NCBI GenBank assembly: GCA_021163265.1
Contig: JAGGXC010000025.1
Span: forward strand, 1-43,124
Source of the DNA: a bacterium
Lineage (GTDB): Bacteria > Patescibacteriota > Minisyncoccia > Minisyncoccales > JAGGXC01
Direction: 5' to 3'
Length of the DNA: 43,124 bases
In this document: piece by piece, positions 35,687-43,124 of the stretch
How positions within the stretch are numbered: position 1 is the stretch's first letter
How the letters are laid out: each line of letters opens with the position of its first letter
The notes under the pieces: generated by a model
Databases searched by the model: none
Seen by the model: only the letters and a program-made list of their open reading frames with translations
What the model was told of the DNA's origin: nothing
Made by a program: the position numbers and the translations under genes

Positions 35687-37015
35687 TTATAGATATTTTT
35701 CAATTTCTAAGGGTGTTACTTCTAATCTGAATTCTTCGCACTCTTGAATTTTAGCTTTGATGAATTCTCTAGATAGATGCGAACCTAAAGCATTCATCAA
35801 GACTTCATCTTTTTCTAGTTCGTTTACAGCTTCTCTAAGAGATGTAGGGAGAGTCTTGATGTTTCTTTGACGATATTCGCTATTGTTCAATAAATAAACA
35901 TTCTCTTCTATCGGTTGAGGACATTCTATCTTATTTTTAATTCCATCCAATCCAGCAGCTAACATTCCAGCAAAAGCAAGATATGGATTTGAAGAAGGAT
36001 CGGGACAACGAAGTTCAATTCGACAAGCATTTGTTCTATGTGGAGCAAATCGCGGTATTCTTATAAACGCAGATCTGTTATTTTGTCCCCAACAAATATA
36101 TACTGGAGCTTCATATCCTTTAACCAATCTTTTATAAGAATTTACTGTAGGGGCCACTATTGCCGAAAGAGATCTCGCATGATAAATTTGACCTGCCATA
36201 AACTGGTACGCGATATCAGAAAGATTATATCGATCCTTTTTGTTGTAAAAAAGATTATTACCTTGTTTGTCAAATATGCTTTGATGAATATGCATTCCTG
36301 AACCGTTCAGTCCAGTCATTGGTTTAGGCATAAAAGTTGCAATACAATCAAATCTAGCAACTACTTCTTGAATTATAGTTTTTAAGCGGATAATTTTATC
36401 AGCTATCTCAATAGCGGGACCATAGCAAATATCTATTTCACTCTGACCATTTGCTACTTCATGATGCTCTGCAGATACTTCAATCCCTGCCTTTTTAGCA
36501 GCTCTTACTATTTCTTTTCTTATTTCTGTTCCTTTATCTCCGGAGAGATCAAAATAACTGGCTTCATCTTGAGGAATAAGGTCTCCTTCTTGAGTTTTTT
36601 TAAATACAAAAAATTCTATTTCTGGTCCTACATTATATACATAACCAAGCTCTTCTGCTTTCCTTATTTGATTCTTCAAAATAAAACGAGGGTCTCCTTC
36701 AAAAGGTATAACGGTATTATTTTTGGTAGGAATCCATACATCGCAAATAAAGCTTGCTTCTTTTTTTTCTTTGTCTATGATGAAGGTACTTTTATCAGCA
36801 ATCAACAGAGCATCACTTTCATAAATCCTTGTGAAACCTTGAATAGACGAACCGTCAAACCAGACACCATTTTCTAATGCCGTTTTTAATCTCTCTGAAG
36901 GAATCCTTACATTCTTTACTTTTCCAAAGATATCTGAAAATTGAAAATTAACAAATTCTATCTGCTTTGCTTTTGCTTCTATCAATATTTTTTCTACACT
37001 TTTCTTCGACAACAT
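35687..37015 (-). CDS. glnA: glutamine synthetase type I
   Basis: WFDGSSIQGF, GPEIEFFVF, GLNGSGMHIHQS, NRSAFIRIPRF, ELRCPDPSSNPYLAF. Confidence 0.96.
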   Translation of the reverse strand: MLSKKSVEKILIEAKAKQIEFVNFQFSDIFGKVKNVRIPSERLKTALENGVWFDGSSIQGFTRIYESDALLIADKSTFIIDKEKKEASFICDVWIPTKNNTVIPFEGDPRFILKNQIRKAEELGYVYNVGPEIEFFVFKKTQEGDLIPQDEASYFDLSGDKGTEIRKEIVRAAKKAGIEVSAEHHEVANGQSEIDICYGPAIEIADKIIRLKTIIQEVVARFDCIATFMPKPMTGLNGSGMHIHQSIFDKQGNNLFYNKKDRYNLSDIAYQFMAGQIYHARSLSAIVAPTVNSYKRLVKGYEAPVYICWGQNNRSAFIRIPRFAPHRTNACRIELRCPDPSSNPYLAFAGMLAAGLDGIKNKIECPQPIEENVYLLNNSEYRQRNIKTLPTSLREAVNELEKDEVLMNALGSHLSREFIKAKIQECEEFRLEVTPLEIEKYL

Positions 37016-37097
37016 ACTCTTATCTCCTTTTGTAAATGTACTAATAAACTTAGTATAATAGCAAAATATCTCTGGTCAAGATTTTTCAAGATTTTTA

Positions 37098-37126
37098 TTG
37101 ACAAATCTACTGAATTTCTTTATTTT
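37098..37126 (+). promoter_or_regulatory. sigma70-type promoter for the 37147 small gene
   Basis: TTGACA (37098-37103), 17-nt spacer, TATTTT (37121-37126); TATAAT also present at 37127-37132. Confidence 0.55.
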
Positions 37127-37146
37127 TATAATTGAGGTGAGGAAAA

Positions 37147-37371
37147 ATAGATTACGCCACCCTAATTGATTTAGCCGAGAAGCTTGAGAACGAATGGATA
37201 GAACTAGAAAACGCTTTCCGCACACTTCAGCAAAGCATGGAAGAATTCCAGAAAGGCCAGAATATCTGTATTAACGGTTTTCTAATTGACTCAGAAAACC
37301 TGATCGAGAAAGCCAAAGAATTTCAGAGAAAACTTTATTCTATTATTGCACCTTCTAGAAGGGGGAAATAA
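37147..37371 (+). CDS. small hypothetical helical protein with an apparent AUA start codon (not in the ORF track)
   Basis: 74-codon open frame IDYATLIDLAEKLENEWIELENAFRTLQQSMEEFQKGQNICINGFLIDSENLIEKAKEFQRKLYSIIAPSRRGK*; GAGGTGAGG SD upstream; own promoter and terminator. Confidence 0.55.
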   Translation: MDYATLIDLAEKLENEWIELENAFRTLQQSMEEFQKGQNICINGFLIDSENLIEKAKEFQRKLYSIIAPSRRGK

Positions 37372-37390
37372 AAACCCCCTTTATTTCTTT
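37359..37390 (+). terminator. intrinsic terminator overlapping the stop codon
   Basis: AAGGGGG-aaataaaaa-CCCCCTT followed by TATTTCTTTT. Confidence 0.8.
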
Positions 37391-37478
37391 TAAATAATAA
37401 TAAATTAAGAAGGAGGTTGAAAAAGTTCTTGAAATTTTTCTTTTATTCTTTCAATAAAGTGGTAAAATAATTTTAAAT

Positions 37479-38495
37479 ATGAAAGAATGTCTTCTTTACA
37501 AAAAATTGGAAAGAGATAAAGTACAATGCAAAACTTGTTCTCATTATTGTATTATTCCAAAAGGACAACGGGGCATTTGCGGAGTAAGAGAAAACAAGGA
37601 TGGAAAACTCTATTGTTTAAATTATGGAAAGATCGTTGCTTTAAATATAGATCCCATTGAAAAAAAACCTCTTTTTCATTTTTTGCCAGGAACACAAACA
37701 CTTTCTATTGCTACAGTAGGATGTAATTTTAGATGCGCAAACTGTCAAAACTTTGACATTTCTCAAATGCCTAAAGAAAATGGCAGAATTGTAGGTAAAG
37801 ATTTTTCTCCCAAGGAAATTGTTAAGCTTGCCCAAAGAAATAAAACTCCAAGTATTTCTTATACTTATACCGAACCGACAATCTTTTTAGAATTCGCTTT
37901 AGATGTAATGAAACTGGCCAAACAAAAAGGCATCAAAAATATCTGGGTTAGTAATGGTTTTATGTCAAAAGAAACACTGGAGAAAATTTCTCCGTATCTA
38001 GATGCAGCAAATATAGATTTAAAAAGTTTTTCAGAAAATTTTTATCAAAAATATTGCGGAGGAAAACTAAAACCTGTATTAGATAATCTTATAAGGTTAA
38101 GGAAAAATAATATCTGGATAGAGGTCACCACGCTAATAATTCCTACTTTATCCGATAGTACAGAGAATTTAAAACAGATAGCTTTGTTTATCAAAGAAAA
38201 ATTGGGAGAATGGACTCCTTGGCATGTAACCCGATTCTCAGGAGCAATTTCCTGGAAACTTCAAGATATCAAGGATACTCCAATTGAGACTCTAAAGAAA
38301 GCCTATGAGATTGGAAAACAATTAAGATTAAAATATGTCTACACCGGAAATATCCCGGGCCTGCCAACAGAAGACACCTTCTGTCCAAAATGCAACGCAT
38401 TAGTAATTGATAGAACAGGATATGTAATTCATCGGCATGACCATAATGGGAAATGCCCTAAATGCGGTCAAGACTTAGATTTAATTCTTAAATAA
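37479..38495 (+). CDS. amrS: AmmeMemoRadiSam system radical SAM enzyme
   Basis: ATVGCNFRCANCQNFDIS; HYCIIPKGQRGICGVREN; C-terminal CPKC...CPKC. Confidence 0.93.
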   Translation: MKECLLYKKLERDKVQCKTCSHYCIIPKGQRGICGVRENKDGKLYCLNYGKIVALNIDPIEKKPLFHFLPGTQTLSIATVGCNFRCANCQNFDISQMPKENGRIVGKDFSPKEIVKLAQRNKTPSISYTYTEPTIFLEFALDVMKLAKQKGIKNIWVSNGFMSKETLEKISPYLDAANIDLKSFSENFYQKYCGGKLKPVLDNLIRLRKNNIWIEVTTLIIPTLSDSTENLKQIALFIKEKLGEWTPWHVTRFSGAISWKLQDIKDTPIETLKKAYEIGKQLRLKYVYTGNIPGLPTEDTFCPKCNALVIDRTGYVIHRHDHNGKCPKCGQDLDLILK

Positions 38496-38505
38496 AATAA
38501 TAATT

Positions 38506-39123
38506 ATGCAAAATATTGTTTTTGCAGCTATTTCTCCACATCCACCTATAATTTTGCCTACTGTAGGATCAAAAGAAGATAGAGAAAAAGTTCAAAAGAC
38601 AATCCAGAATCTTCATAAATTAGGAGAAAAACTAAAAACACTTGAACCACATTCAATTATTATTTCTTCTCCTCATCCTGATTGGGGATTTAATGTTCCT
38701 TTATTTTTCTTAGCTCCTGAGTTTAGTGGAGAAATTAAAAAATATCTTATCGGATCAGAAGATCCGTCTTTCTATTTCCAAAAAGGAAAAGATTTATATA
38801 AAGAATTAGATCAAGATAAAAAATATGCTTTGATTGCTTCAGGAGATATGTCGCATGTGTTAAAAACTGATGGACCCTACGGTTTTCATCCCGACGGACC
38901 AAAATTCGATAAAGATTTTATTGAAGCACTTGAGAAAAAAGATATAAATAAAATATTAGAATTAGATAAATGTTATCCCGAAGCAGCTGAATGTGGATTA
39001 CGGTCTTTTTGTTTTCTGTTAGGTATACTCGAAGCTTATGACAAAAATTGGGAAGCTCAGGTCCTTTCTTACGAATATCCTTTTGGTGTAGGATATTTAG
39101 TAGTTCATTTTTTACTTGAATGA
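38506..39123 (+). CDS. LigB/Memo-like protein (AmmeMemoRadiSam component B type)
   Basis: FAAISPHPPIILPTVG; ISSPHPDWGF; ASGDMSHVLK. Confidence 0.82.
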   Translation: MQNIVFAAISPHPPIILPTVGSKEDREKVQKTIQNLHKLGEKLKTLEPHSIIISSPHPDWGFNVPLFFLAPEFSGEIKKYLIGSEDPSFYFQKGKDLYKELDQDKKYALIASGDMSHVLKTDGPYGFHPDGPKFDKDFIEALEKKDINKILELDKCYPEAAECGLRSFCFLLGILEAYDKNWEAQVLSYEYPFGVGYLVVHFLLE

Positions 39124-39791
39124 TTAGTTATTACTTAATCTTATCTGATTTCCTTATTGGTGCCATTTTTTTCTTATGGATATTATTTGTTATTGGCTTT
39201 TTATCTAAAGAAATATATAAATTAGTACGGGAAAGAGGACGTTCGAACGAATCCTCTTCTTATCTTGCAAGAAAAATAATCCACATCTTCGGAGGAGGAA
39301 TTTTCATTGTTTTTCCAATTGTTTTTCAGGAAATTATCATACCCGTTTTATTTTCTTTTGCTGTAGGAATTCTGCTTTATTTAAAACATTTAAGAAAAGA
39401 AAGGTTTTTTTGGTTTCAGGAAAAAGAAAGGAAAAGCGAAATAATATTTTGTTTTAGTGCAGGAATCACAATAGCTATTGGATGGTTAATAAGCAGATCA
39501 ATGTGGTTGGGAATAATACCTGTGCTTTTTATGGCTATAGGAGATGGAGTTACAGGAATCGTAAGAAATTTAAAGTATGGCAAGCAAGAAAAATACTGGG
39601 AAGGAAGTGTTGCAATGTTTATCGTTTCTGCAATCATCGGAGGAGCAAAATTTGGTGTTGCGGGTATAGTAGCAGCCTTAGCAGCCACTCTAGCAGAAAA
39701 ATCTAACTTAATAGACGATAATATTTCTATTCCTTTTATAAGTTTAGGAATATTATCATTTTTTTATCTTTTCTTTCCTTCTGCATTTTAA
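39120..39791 (+). CDS. dolichol/diacylglycerol-kinase or CdsA-like membrane protein
   Basis: LARKIIHIFGGGIF and MAIGDGVTGIV motifs; polytopic; ATGA overlap with the upstream gene. Confidence 0.7.
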   Translation: MISYYLILSDFLIGAIFFLWILFVIGFLSKEIYKLVRERGRSNESSSYLARKIIHIFGGGIFIVFPIVFQEIIIPVLFSFAVGILLYLKHLRKERFFWFQEKERKSEIIFCFSAGITIAIGWLISRSMWLGIIPVLFMAIGDGVTGIVRNLKYGKQEKYWEGSVAMFIVSAIIGGAKFGVAGIVAALAATLAEKSNLIDDNISIPFISLGILSFFYLFFPSAF

Positions 39792-39839
39792 TCTTTAATT
39801 TGATTTTGAAAAAAAATATTTTTAATATAAAATAAAACA

Positions 39840-40409
39840 ATGCATCCTTTGGTTGAGCTTGCTAAAAATGCCGTAGAAACTTATATCAAAGAAGGCAGAA
39901 TCATATTGCCTCCTCTTGATTTAGATGAAGATTATCTTTCAAAAAAATCTGGAGTTTTTGTTACCATAAAGAAAGATGGTAAATTAAGAGGATGTATTGG
40001 TACTTATTTGCCCACACAAGAAAATATTGCCGAAGAAGTCATTAGAAATGCTATCTCTGCAGCTACTCAGGATTATCGATTTGGTCCAGTAGAAAAAGAA
40101 GAGTTACCTTTTTTATCCTATACTGTATATATTCTCCACGAACCTCAATTAGTTGAAGACAAATCGGAACTCAATCCTCAAAAATACGGAATAATAGTAA
40201 AATCTGCGCCATATGCCTCGCTTAATGGAAAAGATGTAGTCTTTAATGGCAGAAGTCCAGTAAAAACAGGACTCCTTTTGCCTGGTTTGAAAGGAATTGA
40301 TACAGCTGATCAGCAAATTTTTATTGCTTGCCAAAAAGCAGGAATTGACCCTAAAAAAGAAAAGATTATAATCTATCGATTCACCACCGAAAAATATGGT
40401 GAACAATAA
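39840..40409 (+). CDS. amrA: AmmeMemoRadiSam system protein A (AMMECR1 family)
   Basis: SGVFVTIKKDGKLRGCIGTYLPTQENIAEEVIRNAISAATQDYRFGPVEKEEL. Confidence 0.93.
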   Translation: MHPLVELAKNAVETYIKEGRIILPPLDLDEDYLSKKSGVFVTIKKDGKLRGCIGTYLPTQENIAEEVIRNAISAATQDYRFGPVEKEELPFLSYTVYILHEPQLVEDKSELNPQKYGIIVKSAPYASLNGKDVVFNGRSPVKTGLLLPGLKGIDTADQQIFIACQKAGIDPKKEKIIIYRFTTEKYGEQ

Positions 40410-41067
40410 AAAGCTAGCAAGAATTTTTGAAGAAATAGCTGAATTGCTTGAAATTAAAGGAGTCTCTTATAAACCTAAGGCTTACAAGAAAGCAGCCAGA
40501 ATTCTTAGGGTTCTTGATAAAGATGTTTCAGACATATACAAAGAATCAGGGCTTGATGGAATAAAGAAAATTCCAGGGGTAGGTAAAAGCATAGCTCAAA
40601 AAATAGAAGAATATCTTAAAACCAACAAAATCAAATATTATCTAGAGTTGAAAGAAGAAACAAAAATAAGACAAATAGTCACTCATTATTTCAAGACCAA
40701 AGGCTTGTCTCTAGAAGAGCTAAAGAAAAATGCCAGAAAAAGAAAAATAATTTATTCGCGATTTACAAAACCAGCAAAACAATTATTAGAATTAGCAGGT
40801 TCATTAGAAAAAGCGAAAAAAGCCATTGATAAAGTGGCAGAATGGGCACAGTCAAGAAATCTTGATTATGCAATTGAGACTGTTTTTAAAAAGTGGTTGG
40901 AATTAGATAGATTAAAACCTAAAGAGATTGTAAAAAAACCTTTTTATAAAGGGAATCCTATGGTGTGGTCTGAAACTAAAAAGAAATGGTATGTTATTGA
41001 TAAAGAGGGGAATTGGTTGGAATTTGCGGGCAAAACTTCTGATATAGAATGGAGAATTATTAAATAA
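40396..41067 (+). CDS. PolX-N-terminal/HhH domain fused to an uncharacterised C-terminal domain
   Basis: IFEEIAELLEIKGVSYKPKAYKKAARIL...IKKIPGVGKSIAQKIEEYL; C-terminal KPFYKGNPMVWSETKKKWYVID. Confidence 0.75.
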   Translation: MVNNKKLARIFEEIAELLEIKGVSYKPKAYKKAARILRVLDKDVSDIYKESGLDGIKKIPGVGKSIAQKIEEYLKTNKIKYYLELKEETKIRQIVTHYFKTKGLSLEELKKNARKRKIIYSRFTKPAKQLLELAGSLEKAKKAIDKVAEWAQSRNLDYAIETVFKKWLELDRLKPKEIVKKPFYKGNPMVWSETKKKWYVIDKEGNWLEFAGKTSDIEWRIIK

Positions 41068-41075
41068 TAAATTTT

Positions 41076-42071
41076 ATGAGAAAAAAAGCTATTTCTAAGA
41101 AAAAAAATAAAAAAAAGAGGATAAAACCCAAAGATCTTAAAATTATTTTTATAGGCACACCAGAATTCGCAGCAATTATCCTGAGAGAATTAATTTTGAG
41201 CCATCTAAAGCCGATACTTGTAATCACAAGACCAGACAAACCTGTAGGAAGAAAACAGATAGTGGTTCCTCCAATAGTCAAGATTGTGGCAGAAAAATAT
41301 AATATTGATGTAATCCAAACAGAAGAAATAGGTACAAAGGAAAAAGAAATATCTAAACTGAAACCAGATCTAATATTAGTAGCTGCTTTCGGACATATAA
41401 TTCCCAAAAAAATATTAAAGATTCCTAAATATGGATGCTTAAATATTCATCCATCTCTTTTGCCAAAATACAGAGGACCAGCACCAATAAGATTTGCTCT
41501 GTTAAATGGTGAAAAAGAAACAGGCGTAACAATAAATCTTATGACGGAAAAGCTTGATACAGGTCCTATTGTTGCCTCAAGAAAATTCAAAATTAATGAT
41601 AAGAAATTTACAGGACAAGAACTGGAAAGAGAACTCGCTCGTATGGGAGTGAAATTATTTTTAGATATTTTAGAGAAATGGATAAATGGAGATATAAAAC
41701 CTGTTGAACAAGATGAAAGCAAGGCTAGTTATACAAGAATTATCAAGAAAGAAGACGGAAAAATTGACTGGTCGAAATCTGCGGAGGAAATTGAACGAAA
41801 AGTAAGAGCTTTTAATCCCTGGCCCAGCGCTTTTTGTTATGCAGGAAAGAAAATTTTAAAAATCTGGCAAGCCTCTATTCTAAAAGATAATGAGAAATCC
41901 CCAAAAGGGCCAATAGGAAAAACTTTTCTTGCACCAAATAATAAAATTGCGGTAAAATGCAAAAAAGATTTTCTTGTAATCGAAGAGCTTCAGTTAGAAG
42001 GAAAAAGAAAAGTAAAAGTCCAAGATTTTCTAAAAGGTAATGTTGGTTTTGTGGGTACTATTCTAAAATAA
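41076..42071 (+). CDS. fmt: methionyl-tRNA formyltransferase
   Basis: IFIGTPEFAA; NIHPSLLPKYRGPAPI; ETGVTINLMTEKLDTGPIV. Confidence 0.96.
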   Translation: MRKKAISKKKNKKKRIKPKDLKIIFIGTPEFAAIILRELILSHLKPILVITRPDKPVGRKQIVVPPIVKIVAEKYNIDVIQTEEIGTKEKEISKLKPDLILVAAFGHIIPKKILKIPKYGCLNIHPSLLPKYRGPAPIRFALLNGEKETGVTINLMTEKLDTGPIVASRKFKINDKKFTGQELERELARMGVKLFLDILEKWINGDIKPVEQDESKASYTRIIKKEDGKIDWSKSAEEIERKVRAFNPWPSAFCYAGKKILKIWQASILKDNEKSPKGPIGKTFLAPNNKIAVKCKKDFLVIEELQLEGKRKVKVQDFLKGNVGFVGTILK

Positions 42072-42072
42072 A

Positions 42073-42645
42073 ATGGTTGATTATTCAGACCTAAAAAAAG
42101 GCATAAGAATTATTTTTAATGCTCAACCTCATGAAATCATTGAGAGTTTTCCTATTTTCAAAGGAAGAGGACATTCGGTTCTGCAAGTAAAACTTAAAAA
42201 TTTAATAAACGGCAATATAATTTCTCAAACTTTCCATCCTTCTGATAATTTTGAAGAAGCAGATTTAGAAAAAATCAAAGCAAAATTTCTTTACTCTCAT
42301 AGAGGAAAATATTGGTTTTCTTATCAAGATGATCCCTCTAAGAGATTTGAATTAGGAGAAAAAGAAATTGGTGAAAGTGCCAAATTTTTAAAACCAAATC
42401 AAGAAGTTGAGGGACTTATATTTGAAGGAAAAATTATTAATATTTCTTTACCTATTAAAATCCATTTAGAAGTTGTTGAAGCACCGCCAGGAGTGAAGGG
42501 ATCACGCTCACAACCCGGCACTAAAAGTGTCACCTTAGAAACGGGTGCTAAAATTGATGTACCTTTATTTGTTCAAGAAGGAGATATTGTTGAAATCAAC
42601 ACAGAAACTGGCAAATATGTAAGAAGAATTGAAAAGAACAGATAA
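42073..42645 (+). CDS. efp: elongation factor P
   Basis: DLKKGIRIIFN...LQVKLKNL...LEVVEAPPGVKGSRSQPGTKSVTLETGAKIDVPLFVQEGDIVEINTETGKYVRR. Confidence 0.95.
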   Translation: MVDYSDLKKGIRIIFNAQPHEIIESFPIFKGRGHSVLQVKLKNLINGNIISQTFHPSDNFEEADLEKIKAKFLYSHRGKYWFSYQDDPSKRFELGEKEIGESAKFLKPNQEVEGLIFEGKIINISLPIKIHLEVVEAPPGVKGSRSQPGTKSVTLETGAKIDVPLFVQEGDIVEINTETGKYVRRIEKNR

Positions 42646-42646
42646 G

Positions 42647-43072
42647 CTAGTTCTCTACTCTTTTCTTTCTTTGAATTTCTGATCTTTTTACTTCTTCTTC
42701 TGACATTCCAAAATGATGAGCAATTTCATGCCAAACAGTATTTTTGACAATTTCTCTCAAATCTTGTAAAGAAGAAGCCTTTTTCTCTATTGGTTTTTTA
42801 AAGATAGTAATTTTATCAGGTACCACTCCCCCATAATGATATCTTTTTGTTTGAGGCACTCCTTCGTAAAGTCCTAGAATTAAAAACTTATTCTTTTTAT
42901 AAAATCCATTTTTTCTACGAGAACCGAGCAATTTGTCAATTTGATATTGAGAAGGATAATCTTCTATAACAATTTCCACATTTTCAAGCTTGGATAAAAA
43001 TTTTTTTGGAATACTTGCGATTGCTTCTTCTGTGATTTTCTCAAACTCTTCTCTACTAATTTCTACAGGCAT
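42647..43072 (-). CDS. zincin-like metallopeptidase family protein
   Basis: WHEIAHHFGMSEEEV motif near the C-terminus. Confidence 0.85.
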   Translation of the reverse strand: MPVEISREEFEKITEEAIASIPKKFLSKLENVEIVIEDYPSQYQIDKLLGSRRKNGFYKKNKFLILGLYEGVPQTKRYHYGGVVPDKITIFKKPIEKKASSLQDLREIVKNTVWHEIAHHFGMSEEEVKRSEIQRKKRVEN

Positions 43073-43124
43073 AAAATTAAATTAATTTTGATATTTCTAT
43101 TATATAACAAAAGCTATGAAGAAA

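Noticed and set aside
37381-37460. TTG-start mini-ORF after AAGGAGG downstream of the 37147 gene
   Set aside because: SD-to-start spacing is either zero or too long and the frame is very short; unsupported.

Overview
This AT-rich 43 kb window looks like a chromosomal segment of a small anaerobic bacterium, plausibly Patescibacteria/CPR; that taxonomy is an inference from gene content and style, not tested. Main blocks: (i) 1-2.5 kb, hypothetical genes separated by strongly structured intergenic DNA; (ii) 2.5-5.8 kb, a [FeFe]-hydrogenase catalytic subunit, a NuoF-like partner and a small membrane protein; (iii) 5.9-17.4 kb, a large exported-protein island with three paralogous surface proteins, TasA/camelysin-like proteins, a SipW-type signal peptidase and a MopE-like Cys-rich protein; (iv) 18.2-27.2 kb, a metal/redox cluster with DUF134, two ferredoxin-MinD ATPases, three NifX-type domains, a Znu-type ABC transporter, ferredoxin-thioredoxin reductase, thioredoxin, a GltB-like FMN domain and a CcdA-thioredoxin fusion; (v) 27.3-37 kb, cell wall and housekeeping genes (MurL-like, MraY, DacA-like, a short AspRS, MurC, ThpR, GlnA); (vi) 37-43 kb, a plus-strand AmmeMemoRadiSam set, a lipid-kinase-like gene, a PolX-N fusion, Fmt, EF-P and a zincin. 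The most interesting signal is non-coding. At about 645-992 on the minus strand there is a near-consensus promoter (TTGACA-N18-TATAAT), a ~300-nt multi-stem RNA closed by a perfect 11-bp long-range helix, an intrinsic terminator, and then a repressor- or attenuator-like hairpin abutting the start codon of an uncharacterised gene. This arrangement fits an orphan riboswitch/attenuator or a stand-alone structured sRNA. Other strong signals are covarying hairpins just 3' of two TasA-like genes, an untracked small gene with an apparent AUA start, a 79-bp palindromic element in a long tasA leader, and a 14-bp inverted repeat around a G-rich core. No tRNA, rRNA, CRISPR array or transposase was recognised. 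All assignments come from reading the sequence; no searches were run.
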